From assembly GCA_015548865.1 (NCBI GenBank), contig JADMXW010000003.1:124001-188000 (forward strand): DNA of 64,000 nt. Reading direction: 5' to 3'. How positions within the stretch are numbered: position 1 is the stretch's first letter; every line of letters begins with the position of its first letter. Positions 36,809 to 45,019 of the stretch are shown one piece after another. Origin of the DNA: Serratia marcescens (GTDB lineage Bacteria; Pseudomonadota; Gammaproteobacteria; Enterobacterales; Enterobacteriaceae). The notes under the pieces were generated by a model that was not told the origin of the DNA, made no database searches, and was given only the letters and a program-made list of their open reading frames with translations. A program made the translations under genes and the position numbers.

Positions 36809-37318
36809 TCAGGCAAAAGGTGACAGTGGAAAACGTTGCTGAGTGAAGTGATGTAGAACATGGCGTGCGATCGCGACATCCTCTTCGGCGGTGCCACCGC
36901 TAATACCGATGCCACTTAAAAGTTGTCCCTGATGCCAACAGGGCAGTCCGCCACCGATGGCGCAGATATCGGCCTGTTGCCGTAGCCCGAACAGGGGGGC
37001 ACCGGGTTGCACCTGTTCGGCCAGTTCATGCGTCGGCATGCGCAGTGCCACTGCGCTGTAAGCTTTTTGCCCGGCAAGGTGGTGACTGACCAGCAGTGCG
37101 TCATCCATGCTTACGAAGTAACGCTGATGGCCGTGTGCATCCACCAGGCTGACGACAATGGCCAGTTGCATAGCGCTGGCTGTCTCCTGCGCCAACTGCG
37201 CCAGTAGGGCGAAATCGGCAAGAGTCAGTACCTTGCGGTCAACCTTCTGTTGGGCTGCGATGGCCTGTGCTATCCAGCGCTCCAGAGCGTCAGGTACAGG
37301 GGGTTGTTGCGTCAACAT
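36809..37318 (-). CDS. GlcG/PduO-C-like (heme-binding family) protein
   Basis: This 169-residue protein has the GlcG/HbpS fold, also found as the C-terminal half of PduO. Landmarks are VVSLVDAHGHQRYFVSMDDAL, QKAYSAVALRMPTHEL and the ending GGLPCWHQGQLLSGIGISGGTAEEDVAIARHVL. There is no N-terminal adenosyltransferase domain, which fits a B12-independent pathway. The start touches the BMC-P stop with no gap. Its N-terminal helix (ALERWIAQAIAAQQ) looks like an encapsulation helix. Heme or redox-cofactor binding is known for relatives; the job here is unclear. Confidence 0.78.
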   Translation of the reverse strand: MLTQQPPVPDALERWIAQAIAAQQKVDRKVLTLADFALLAQLAQETASAMQLAIVVSLVDAHGHQRYFVSMDDALLVSHHLAGQKAYSAVALRMPTHELAEQVQPGAPLFGLRQQADICAIGGGLPCWHQGQLLSGIGISGGTAEEDVAIARHVLHHFTQQRFPLSPFA

Positions 37319-37591
37319 TTAGCCCTCACTGCGTTCAGTGGCATCGACGATACCGACGATAGCGGCATCAATAACGGAATGCTCTTTGCTGTTGGTCATG
37401 CGTGCGGAGCTGCCGGTGGCAACGATAACAATTTCTCCGTTGCCAGCCCCGACGGTATCCACGGCTACCTGCGTACGCTGAGTGGGGTTCATATGCTCAT
37501 CCAAACGTGTGACGAGCAGGAGTTTCATGCCATTCAATGAAGCGTGTTTGGTGGTGGAGACCACCGTGCCGGTGACTTGGGCCAGATACAT
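37319..37591 (-). CDS. BMC-P pentameric vertex protein (EutN/PduN type)
   Basis: This 90-residue protein belongs to the EutN/CcmL family whose pentamers close the shell vertices. It begins MYLAQVTGTVVSTTKHASLNGMKLLLV and has the conserved VDTVGAGNGEIVIVATGSSAR stretch, then SVIDAAIVGIVD near the end. It is the only BMC-P in the locus. It lies directly between the flavoprotein-like gene and the GlcG-like gene. Confidence 0.95.
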   Translation of the reverse strand: MYLAQVTGTVVSTTKHASLNGMKLLLVTRLDEHMNPTQRTQVAVDTVGAGNGEIVIVATGSSARMTNSKEHSVIDAAIVGIVDATERSEG

Positions 37592-37600
37592 GGTGCCTCC

Positions 37601-38341
37601 TCAGGATGCAGTGATTAACGTGATGCGGCGCGCGGCTATCTCATCGCGCGCTGCCGGAGTAATCAGGGTGCCGTGCGGGACACACAGCGTGTCTTCGCTA
37701 TGCAGACGTACATCACGCGCGGTGAGTAATGACTTACCGATGGTGGCGATAGCGCTGCGCGATACAGATGCCTGTGATGCCGCTGACTGCCCCATCATGC
37801 GAATGCCAAATCGGCGCAGCGTCTCCTGATAGTGCGAGATCTGCGCAAGGTAAGCGGATGGCATCGTGGTATCAGGATGATGTATTGCGATGATGCGCAC
37901 ATCTTGTATCAGCGCCTGGAATACCCATTGGCTGGCCGCGTTATCACGCAGGCCGAGCGCAATTTTTGCCAGACTGTTATCTGACAACGCGGGCAGCAGT
38001 AGCGTGTCGCCGTTGCGTAGCGTGGGGGTGATAGCGTGTTGGCAAGATACCTGTGGCAACAGACGATGCAAGGTATCGGCAAAATGCGTGTGCAAACGCT
38101 GTGCGCTGTGGGAGAAGTGCACGCTGAGCAGACAGCCTGCCTGCGACAGTGCCGTCAGATAGCGCAATGTGGCAGGGAATGCGGCTATATTATCGCCAGT
38201 GATTAGAACAAACGTGGTCGACTGCCGTGTATGTTCGGATTGCGTCCTTTCGATGCGCATACTTTCGGATCGCTCAGTACTGCGGGCAAGCGCATCGGTG
38301 ATGGCCCTGTCTATCAACGAAGAAAGCACTTGGCTGTTCAT
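37601..38341 (-). CDS. Microcompartment-associated flavoprotein-like protein
   Basis: This 246-residue protein is not a family I can name firmly. The segment FVLITGDNIAAFPATLRYLTALSQAGCLLSVHFS resembles the nucleotide-binding start of the flavoprotein (DFP/UbiX-type) fold. The end, RLHSEDTLCVPHGTLITPAARDEIAARRITLI, resembles the C-terminal part of EutQ-like or PduM-like accessory proteins. Residues 1-20 (MNSQVLSSLIDRAITDALAR) form an amphipathic helix like an encapsulation peptide. It overlaps the EutJ-like gene by 4 bp. Flavin binding or redox recycling inside the shell is possible. Confidence 0.55.
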   Translation of the reverse strand: MNSQVLSSLIDRAITDALARSTERSESMRIERTQSEHTRQSTTFVLITGDNIAAFPATLRYLTALSQAGCLLSVHFSHSAQRLHTHFADTLHRLLPQVSCQHAITPTLRNGDTLLLPALSDNSLAKIALGLRDNAASQWVFQALIQDVRIIAIHHPDTTMPSAYLAQISHYQETLRRFGIRMMGQSAASQASVSRSAIATIGKSLLTARDVRLHSEDTLCVPHGTLITPAARDEIAARRITLITAS

Positions 38342-39195
38342 GCTTCCTCTCGTGAACGGTATGGTGTGCTCATGGATGGTGCCGCCTGCATGGCAATTCC
38401 CAGCGGGGTGACCAGCAGCGGCTCCACGGCGGGAATGATGTTTTTCCCAGTTACCTTGCGGAACACGCCGGGAAATTCGCTAAAGCTACTGGCACCGCCT
38501 ACTACGTAAATGTTTCTGACGTTATACGAAGTCAGCCAGTCACGGGTCAGGCAAGCCATTTTTTCCACCACCGGGCGCACCAGCGGAAAGATATCCGCCT
38601 CTTGTGCAGGGGCGTGTTTTAACTGCTCTGCATCGGCATAGGAAAGACCCAGTGCACCTGCCAGCACCAGCGTCATATGCGTGCCGCCGGTCGGTTCGTC
38701 GGCGGAAAAGAGCACCTTGCCGTTGCGCAGCACGCTAAGCCCCGTGGTGCCGCCGCCGACATCTACCACCGCGCCGTTACGAATATTCAGCGCTGTGGCA
38801 GCCGCAACGGGTTCATCTATCACATGGGTAACCAGCAGGCCTGAAGACTCCACTACGTTGGCGATGACTTTGGTGTTGCCTTCGGAAATACCGGGTGGAA
38901 TGGCGGTAGCTGCGTGAGTCAATGGTTGCCCTAATCGCGTTTCCAACTGTTGTTTCAGTTGTTTTACGACTCGCGTGGCGACGTGATAGTCGACTACGAT
39001 GCCATCTTTCACCACAGAAGAGGGGTAGGTGATGCCAGTGACAGGCGCGTTGTGACGGTCTACCACTACCATGGCGATATTTGCAGTTCCCAGATCGACG
39101 CCGACCTTCAGCACGCCATCATGCTCGCGGCATTCGGCATCGCGGATCAGCTGCGCCAGCGTGCGTAGTCGCGTCTCAACGGAAACATCAGCCAT
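38338..39195 (-). CDS. EutJ-like actin/Hsp70-fold chaperone or reactivase
   Basis: This 285-residue protein has the ASKHA ATPase fold of EutJ. Phosphate-1 is VGVDLGTANIAMVVVD, phosphate-2 is GAVVDVGGGTTGLSVL, and the adenosine motif is IYVVGGASSFSEFPGVF. EutJ proteins accompany many metabolosomes and are thought to help fold or reactivate cargo. ATG 39195 (MADVSVETRL) is chosen; it overlaps the PduL stop by 8 bp, while the longer frame reads back into pduL. With a radical enzyme as cargo, a maintenance role is attractive but not shown. Confidence 0.85.
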   Translation of the reverse strand: MADVSVETRLRTLAQLIRDAECREHDGVLKVGVDLGTANIAMVVVDRHNAPVTGITYPSSVVKDGIVVDYHVATRVVKQLKQQLETRLGQPLTHAATAIPPGISEGNTKVIANVVESSGLLVTHVIDEPVAAATALNIRNGAVVDVGGGTTGLSVLRNGKVLFSADEPTGGTHMTLVLAGALGLSYADAEQLKHAPAQEADIFPLVRPVVEKMACLTRDWLTSYNVRNIYVVGGASSFSEFPGVFRKVTGKNIIPAVEPLLVTPLGIAMQAAPSMSTPYRSREEA

Positions 39196-39895
39196 GGGGT
39201 TGCTCCGTGATAATGTTGACCAGATCGCCGTTGCGCAGTCCATAAGCGTTGGCTTCTTCCACATCCACATGCAGCTCCAGTACTGAAGCCTGTGTGGCGC
39301 GCACCACCACGTGTTGCATGATGCCTGCACGTTGTCCCCGTGCCTGAATACTGACTTCCATACCGTCTCGTAACCCGTGGCGTTCGGCTTGTTCAGGTGA
39401 AATGTGGATATGCCGCCAGGCGACTATGGTGCCTGATGCTTTTTTTACGCTGCCTTTCGGGCCGACGATTTCAATACCGGGCGAGTCCTGAAGATCGCCC
39501 GACATGCGCACCGGGGCTTTTACACCAAGCACAAAACTGTCGGCGACAGAAATTTCCACTTGTGTCGAGGGGCGCAGTGGGCCTAGTACACGCACATTTT
39601 TGATTTCCCCTTTCGGGCCGCGCAGTGTGACGCATTCTTCTGCGGCGAACTGGCCGGGTTGTTTAACGGCTTTCATGCGCGTTAACGTCGTGCCATACCC
39701 GAATAGAATGTCCATGTCTTCCCGCGACAGATGAATATGGCGGTTAGAGATGCCAACCGGCACCTGAAGCGGCGTAGCGGGGGCGTCAAGGATTTCAGCG
39801 CGCGATGTGCCATGTGCGGCTAGCTCTTGCATTACCTGCTGGGTTATCCATGCAATCTGTTGCTGTGTTGCGTTCATCAATTCAGTTACCTGCAT
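39188..39895 (-). CDS. pduL: Phosphotransacylase PduL
   Basis: PduL exchanges CoA for phosphate on acyl-CoA, releasing CoA inside the compartment. The protein of up to 235 residues has the two tandem PduL domains with zinc-binding motifs SNRHIHLS and WRHIHIS and the VPVGISNRH start. The N-terminal helix QQIAWITQQVMQELAAH is a probable encapsulation peptide. Two starts are possible: ATG 39895, or ATG 39877 (MNATQQQIA), which has AGGTAACTG upstream. It works with the acetate/propionate kinase encoded in the same operon. Confidence 0.93.
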   Translation of the reverse strand: MQVTELMNATQQQIAWITQQVMQELAAHGTSRAEILDAPATPLQVPVGISNRHIHLSREDMDILFGYGTTLTRMKAVKQPGQFAAEECVTLRGPKGEIKNVRVLGPLRPSTQVEISVADSFVLGVKAPVRMSGDLQDSPGIEIVGPKGSVKKASGTIVAWRHIHISPEQAERHGLRDGMEVSIQARGQRAGIMQHVVVRATQASVLELHVDVEEANAYGLRNGDLVNIITEQPHG

Positions 39896-40058
39896 TTTCT
39901 GTCTTTACGTCATACACCGACGCCATTGTCGCGGTAGTGATATGTTGCGGTAGTGCTATTCACCCTAATCAAGACGGCGCTTCAGCGTTTGTGATTCGGG
40001 AGGATTTTATTGCGCAGCCCTTTGCGCGCAGGACAATTTCGTCCAGTCAAGATTCCCG

Positions 40059-41195
40059 TTAGCCGGCAATCCGGCTTATCAACTGACTTACGGCATCACG
40101 CGTTGGCATGTGTGGATTGCTGGCGGTGCAGCCATCTGCCAATGCTGCGTCGATCAAGCGCGTGCGCTGCTGCTCAACGTCATGGGCGCTGATGTTCAAT
40201 TCATTCAATGTTGCTGGGATACCGAAACGTTGGTTTAACGCGCGAATTTGTTGGGATAATTGTTGGATGCGCGTTTGTTGATCGCCCTGTTTGATGCCCG
40301 CTAATGCGGCGCAGCGCGCGTAGCGTTCGCGCGTGGCTTCACTGCCTGTGGTCGCGTTGTAATCGATCACCAGTGGAAGCAGCATGGCGTTAATCTTGCC
40401 GTGAGGAATGTGAAATACGCCGCCGAGAGAATGTGCCAAACCGTGTACCAGCCCCAGCCCTGCGGTGCTAAATGCCATACCAGCCATGCAAGAGGCGTTA
40501 TGCATTTTGGCGCGAGGCGTTATGGCTTGCGGCTGCTCAAACACCTGTGGCAGATAGTTCCATACCAGCAAGATGGCTTTTTCCGCCAGCGCGTCACTGA
40601 AATCGTTAGCCTGAGCGGATACATAGGCTTCAATCGCGTGGGTGAGTACATCCATGCCGGTATCAACGGCGACGCCGCGCGGCACGCTCACCACCAGTTG
40701 CGGATCGAGAATAGCGATATCCGGCTGTAATTGATCGGAAACCAGCGGGTATTTTTGCCCGTGTTCAGGATCGGAGATCACCGCGTAGGTGGTCACTTCG
40801 GAGCCGGATCCGCTGGTGGTCGGGATTGCCACCAATACCATAGGATGATCCGGACGTAACGCCTCCAGAGTGACCTTGATGCCTTTGGCGGCATCCAAAG
40901 AGGAACCGCCGCCGAGTGCGATAATCACGTCTGGCTGTAGCATTTTGAATGCAGCGGCCCCAGCGTGCAGCACGTTAACATCAGGGTCGGGTTTTACCCC
41001 GCTGAAGATACTGATGCGCGCCTGTGGCATAAAACCGGCGAGATAATCGGTTTTGCCGGATTTCGCCATAAAGTCATCAGTGACAATGGCGACCGTTTTA
41101 TGGTTATAGGCGCGTAAGGCTTCCATTGCTGTATCACCGAAATAGACGCGCGGTATAGCAAAGACAGGAATATTCATGGCTTCACGTAGTTCCAT
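40059..41195 (-). CDS. Iron-type alcohol dehydrogenase (PduQ-like)
   Basis: This 378-residue group III alcohol dehydrogenase reduces the aldehyde to alcohol and regenerates NAD within the shell. NAD binding is at IIALGGGSSLDAAKG, and the iron ligands are in DTGMDVLTHAIEAYVS and LVHGLAHSLGGVFHIPHGKINA. Two starts are possible, ATG 41195 and ATG 41177 (MNIPVFAIP); the second matches the usual N-terminus. It is the first gene of the long minus-strand operon, so the main promoter should lie in the 400 bp upstream. Confidence 0.9.
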   Translation of the reverse strand: MELREAMNIPVFAIPRVYFGDTAMEALRAYNHKTVAIVTDDFMAKSGKTDYLAGFMPQARISIFSGVKPDPDVNVLHAGAAAFKMLQPDVIIALGGGSSLDAAKGIKVTLEALRPDHPMVLVAIPTTSGSGSEVTTYAVISDPEHGQKYPLVSDQLQPDIAILDPQLVVSVPRGVAVDTGMDVLTHAIEAYVSAQANDFSDALAEKAILLVWNYLPQVFEQPQAITPRAKMHNASCMAGMAFSTAGLGLVHGLAHSLGGVFHIPHGKINAMLLPLVIDYNATTGSEATRERYARCAALAGIKQGDQQTRIQQLSQQIRALNQRFGIPATLNELNISAHDVEQQRTRLIDAALADGCTASNPHMPTRDAVSQLISRIAG

Positions 41196-41595
41196 GGGCT
41201 GTTACCGCGAGGAGTGTGACCGGGCAGCAAACAGCGCGGGTTTCTCAATGGTAGCTAACCTAACATGCGAGGGAAAAGACGTGGCAGCGGCAGCATTGCG
41301 CACAGGTTGGATTCTTTTGTCCTGTCGGGGAGGGAATATCAAAATAATCCACAATGTATTGATAGACATCATACATGACATTGGCGCCCCTTTTTTTACA
41401 TACATTGTCGGTCAGTATGGCTATGCCAAACTGACATAGCCATAATACGTATGTATGGTAAAATTGGAATGAAAAAATAGTGGAAAAATTTTTTTGACTT
41501 ATCCTCCCTTGCTGATATCAATGGGGGTATATATACCCTTCAGAACTATTTACCCCACAATAATAAAAACAAATAATAAGTTATTACAGTGTGAG
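41196..41595 (-). promoter_or_regulatory. Upstream control region of the microcompartment operon
   Basis: No gene is visible. Three elements stand out. TTGAT-AGAC-ATCAT at 41359-41372 matches the FNR consensus at 9 of 10 positions, suiting an oxygen-sensitive glycyl-radical pathway. GTCAGT/ACTGAC (41411-41416, 41430-41435) and TATGGCTATG/CATAGCCATA (41416-41425, 41435-41444) can form two mutually exclusive hairpins. GGGTATATATACCC at 41525-41538 is a perfect 14-bp palindrome. Functional roles are inferred. Confidence 0.5.
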
Positions 41596-44178
41596 TCATC
41601 TCAATATTCTGGGAGTGCTTACTATTTCTGGTGGGGGAGTGTTTACCGCCTCCAATGCCAGATTAATTTCATCTCCTGTTGTAACAAAGGCCAACTCTGG
41701 TTTTGCATCTTTTATTGCTACTCCTTGATTAAATTTAATGAGTGAGTTGTTATTAAATCCAATATCAAAGTTTATAACTCTCTCTTTTTTTTGCCCTGCG
41801 TTAGATATATCTATTTTTGGATAATCAATGATTTTAACTTCTAAAATGCCACCTTCACGTTTCAAATAATCCTTAACAGCTTGCTCTTTATCTATATTTT
41901 CTATTACATTAGGCAAGGCTTCTGAGCTAATTTCGTTCATGTTCTTGTCATGCATTCTAATTATCCACTTTGATTGGATTTTATTTTCGGACCTTATATA
42001 ATCATAAGCTGATGTATAGCGCTGGTTCCAGGGTAAAAATGTCAAACTATTTTTATTGTGAACGTACATATCAGCATTAAACTGCCAAACATTTTCATTA
42101 TCATTACATTTGATATTTTCTTTCCAATTCAATGGCGGAATATCAACGAAATCATTGTTGCCATCTTGTTGGTATTTGAGCTTAAATTTCACTTCTATTT
42201 TTGAGCTTGCTCCAGTCTTATCTAGTGCACTAAAACTATTAACATTAGTCTCCAATACTTCCCAGTTATCGTTTATCTTATGATTTGATTTGCCGTTAAG
42301 GCCTTCGGCAGATAACATTTTTTTATCGTTTAAATACTCATCAATATTCACTGATAATTTATTTTTTTCCATTTCTATTTTTTTTAGTGTTACCTCCATT
42401 TTCTGCGTGTCATAATCTAAATGATAAGAATCACCATTTTTTGCATTGATATACATATTCTCGTTATCAATATTAACCTTTGCATACTCATTTTCTATTT
42501 TAACAAAGGCTTGACCTTCAGCATCAAACTTTAACCCTCTATGATCAGGAATGGAAAGTAATTTATTTGATATTTCCCGATCACAGATATTTTCTTTATG
42601 ATCAATTAGTACATCTTTTGTTTTCGGAGATAATGAACGTGAGGAGGGGGATTCAAAATTCCATTTTCCATTATAAAATTCCACATTATAATGTATATCG
42701 CTATTCTGATGGCTATAAATTTCGCAGGATAACTTGTCGTTACCCACCATTTTTACGCGAAAAGGAACGAGTTTTCCATTTATTTCTACTGTATGATAAA
42801 AATCTCTCTTTAATCTGTTTCCTGTTCGTACTCGGTATATAGTCCAGCCATCATAAAAATTCATTTTTTTAACGTTTGGGAAGGTTTCTTGTAACCCTGT
42901 ATCAAGATTGTCAATAATGCTTAATTGTTCCAGTGTCATATTGGTTTCAGCATTATCTACTGTGATGCTAGCTATTCCTGAGGATAAGGATTGCTGATCA
43001 GTTATACTTTCATCTTCCACAACGCTACTACACATTTTACCTATACCTGAGCCACGTATAGAACGATTACCACACATAGTTAAAAGTAGGTCATCATTCT
43101 TATGAGAGGTAATGTTTTTATCATTATTAATATTCCGAGTTTCTTCATTACTTATCTCCCAATTTTCATCCCTCACATTGTAGCTTAATCGACGAGTGAG
43201 TTGATTATTTGTTGCGTATAACTCATCCTCTTCCATAGTTATTTCCCATTGTTTCTCTTCAAGTTCTAAATTTATTCCACTATCTTTAATGTCAATATTG
43301 TTGAGCAGGTTGATTATATATTCTTTTTGATCTATTTTAATGTTTTTTGAAATTGAAGAGAATGCTTTTGCAAGGTTTATAGAGTTAGTTAGTATTGGGA
43401 CTATAAGCTCATAATCCACATTATTTTTATTTCTATATAGTTCTATTGTTTTTTTTATCATAGGGGCGATAATAAATTTTAAATTCGTTACTGGTTTCAA
43501 TAAAGGATTGGATGATATTGCATTATTAATATAATTATCTATTATTAATGAATACTGATTTAATTTGGCTAGGGATTCTTCTGATGGACATTTGTTTAAG
43601 TGAGAATATGTGGCTGCAATATAAATTTCTTTTGACAGTCTACTTACAGGATTTTCAATAGTGTCTGCAATAATATAGAGAATGTCAATGGGGGATAAAT
43701 TTTCGCGTTCTGTAACACAGCGAAAATTAAAAGATTCAATAGTTACGTCATCACGTTCAGGTTCTACTGATTTTATTTCAGGTTTTGCTAGCGAGGGTAA
43801 CACTAAAGGATGGGATTCTATTTCTGCATCATTGTTATTATTGGCAACGTTGTATCTGACCCTATTATCAAGTTTGGTAATGAGTCGCTCCTGACTTAAG
43901 ATAGTATCGTCTCTTTTTTTTCTGCGGGGAATGAAATGAGTATCGTTAGCTTGAGAATTCATTAACGATCGTTTTTGTTCATTATCTGATTTTTCATTAT
44001 TTAAATCATTTAATATATCATTAATCAATACAGTTGAAATTTCACGATGTTTTTGATTATTCGTTAATTCTGATGATGTCTTTTCTCGGGTTTCTTGTGA
44101 TTTATCCAAAGAAATATTCGTCTTAATTTTATCAAACACTTGATGGTCAGAAGTGATTCTATCAAGAATAATCGCCAT
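41596..44178 (-). CDS. Large AT-rich orphan protein
   Basis: I do not recognise this protein of 860 residues. It is polar and acidic, Asn/Ile/Lys/Glu-rich, without a signal peptide or clear membrane segment. The N-terminal 150 residues look disordered and include a dibasic cluster RRKKRDD; residues 155-320 are predicted helical; the second half is strand-rich with repeated aromatic-charged segments such as FYDGWTIYRVRTGNRLKRDFYHTVE and YNVEFYNGKWNFESP. ATG 44178 (MAIILDRITSD) has a CTGGAG ribosome site; the longer frame does not. Base composition is far more AT-rich than the neighbours, suggesting horizontal transfer. Size, composition and isolation fit a secreted effector or toxin, but nothing proves that. 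Confidence 0.6.
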   Translation of the reverse strand: MAIILDRITSDHQVFDKIKTNISLDKSQETREKTSSELTNNQKHREISTVLINDILNDLNNEKSDNEQKRSLMNSQANDTHFIPRRKKRDDTILSQERLITKLDNRVRYNVANNNNDAEIESHPLVLPSLAKPEIKSVEPERDDVTIESFNFRCVTERENLSPIDILYIIADTIENPVSRLSKEIYIAATYSHLNKCPSEESLAKLNQYSLIIDNYINNAISSNPLLKPVTNLKFIIAPMIKKTIELYRNKNNVDYELIVPILTNSINLAKAFSSISKNIKIDQKEYIINLLNNIDIKDSGINLELEEKQWEITMEEDELYATNNQLTRRLSYNVRDENWEISNEETRNINNDKNITSHKNDDLLLTMCGNRSIRGSGIGKMCSSVVEDESITDQQSLSSGIASITVDNAETNMTLEQLSIIDNLDTGLQETFPNVKKMNFYDGWTIYRVRTGNRLKRDFYHTVEINGKLVPFRVKMVGNDKLSCEIYSHQNSDIHYNVEFYNGKWNFESPSSRSLSPKTKDVLIDHKENICDREISNKLLSIPDHRGLKFDAEGQAFVKIENEYAKVNIDNENMYINAKNGDSYHLDYDTQKMEVTLKKIEMEKNKLSVNIDEYLNDKKMLSAEGLNGKSNHKINDNWEVLETNVNSFSALDKTGASSKIEVKFKLKYQQDGNNDFVDIPPLNWKENIKCNDNENVWQFNADMYVHNKNSLTFLPWNQRYTSAYDYIRSENKIQSKWIIRMHDKNMNEISSEALPNVIENIDKEQAVKDYLKREGGILEVKIIDYPKIDISNAGQKKERVINFDIGFNNNSLIKFNQGVAIKDAKPELAFVTTGDEINLALEAVNTPPPEIVSTPRILR

Positions 44179-44365
44179 AATAATCTCCAGTGAATTAATT
44201 AATTGAAATAAATGATAATGTGGCTTTTGAAGCAATCGTATTTTTCATGAATTTTTTTTATTTGTATACCAAGATAAAGCAATAAAATATATATTTTATT
44301 TTCATTTAAATTGGATTTAAAATCTTTGATACAAATGTGTATTGTTCATTAAATTTACTATTGTA

Positions 44366-44473
44366 TTAATTTAATATGTATGGCGAAATTAGAGATAAAA
44401 TAAATGATAATCCATTCATCTGATATTTGGATGGAATGTTTTTTATTTCATGGGTAAATGCACGGCGCTTCAT
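44366..44473 (-). CDS. Possible 35-residue small protein
   Basis: An ATG at 44473 with AGGA 9 bp upstream opens a short frame beginning MKRRAFTHEIKNI and ending in a hydrophobic stretch (LSFILSLISPYILN). It would put a basic N-terminus before a possible membrane segment. Chance occurrence is quite possible in such AT-rich DNA, so this is weak. Confidence 0.2.
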   Translation of the reverse strand: MKRRAFTHEIKNIPSKYQMNGLSFILSLISPYILN

Positions 44474-44695
44474 ATGTGCATTCCTAAGTAAGGCGGGGAT
44501 GAGTTAATGAATAAAATACTAATGTAAAATTAAATAATATCAAAGAGAGAAACGAAAAACAGTCATTAAAAAAGCATCATGCTCAGAAGTATTCATAACT
44601 ATAGGAGTGGCTAACTTTATGGTGTTTTATTGTAAATATAGGGGTGTGTTAATAATTAAATAAGTGAGTATATCTTCATAACCCAAAAAAGACAT

Positions 44696-44723
44696 AAAAA
44701 AAAGGCATTATAAAATGCCTTTT
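44696..44723 (-). terminator. Intrinsic terminator after the tandem tiny ORFs
   Basis: AAAAGGCATT (44700-44709) pairs with AATGCCTTTT (44714-44723) around a 4-base loop. The A run before it gives a T tract on the minus strand, and four T follow on the plus strand. It closes the small-ORF transcript 23 bp after the second stop. Confidence 0.75.
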
Positions 44724-44745
44724 AATAGTTTATGCTAATTTGCAT

Positions 44746-44829
44746 TTAGCGGAAAGCGTAGGGGGCTAAGCCGCGATAGGTTTTGCCCAACGCTTTTATT
44801 ACTTTATTGATATTACGGACAATACTCAT
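44746..44829 (-). CDS. 27-residue basic small protein
   Basis: This tiny frame starts MSIVRNINKVIKALGK and ends TYRGLAPYAFR. AGGAATAAGAAG precedes the ATG at 44829, a good ribosome site. The first 17 residues can form an amphipathic basic helix. The end pattern KT-aromatic-basic, then Pro, then FR is reminiscent of E. coli AzuC (CKTFKDVPPGNMFR), a small membrane-associated protein made from a dual-function RNA. The likeness is short and may be chance. It lies 27 bp after another tiny ORF, and both share one promoter and terminator, so real translation is likely. Confidence 0.6.
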   Translation of the reverse strand: MSIVRNINKVIKALGKTYRGLAPYAFR

Positions 44830-44856
44830 CTTCTTATTCCTACACTTTCATGAATC

Positions 44857-44931
44857 TTAGTGATTGGTGAACATGTTGAAGTTAACGCTAACGCTTTCGA
44901 ACATGGCAACGATTTTTTTGATCAGTTTCAT
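44857..44931 (-). CDS. 24-residue small protein upstream of the AzuC-like ORF
   Basis: The frame begins MKLIKKIVAMFESVSV and ends NFNMFTNH. A GGAGAGAGACAA ribosome site precedes ATG 44931. The N-terminal half is a basic amphipathic helix; the MKL-KI-MF spacing again recalls AzuC (MKLRKILKSMF). It is the first of two tandem tiny genes transcribed from the promoter at 44985-45013. Possible roles are a membrane-associated regulator peptide, a leader peptide or one product of a dual-function small RNA. Confidence 0.55.
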   Translation of the reverse strand: MKLIKKIVAMFESVSVNFNMFTNH

Positions 44932-44962
44932 TTGTCTCTCTCCGAGTGATTGTTCATTTTTC

Positions 44963-44978
44963 TGTGATGCTCTTCACG
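44963..44978. promoter_or_regulatory. CRP-type site at the tiny-ORF transcription start
   Basis: TGTGA-TGCTCT-TCACG matches the CRP consensus at 9 of 10 positions. It overlaps the predicted start point of the small-ORF promoter, a position that would favour repression. Confidence 0.5.
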
Positions 44979-44984
44979 TTTTTA

Positions 44985-45013
44985 AAGATACGCTGGTTGG
45001 CACCGGAGGTCAA
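44985..45013 (-). promoter_or_regulatory. Sigma-70 promoter of the tiny ORFs
   Basis: On the minus strand TTGACC (45008-45013) and TATCTT (44985-44990) are 17 bp apart. The predicted start is near 44978, giving a leader of about 46 nt before the first tiny ORF. Confidence 0.6.
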
Positions 45014-45019
45014 CTTTTT

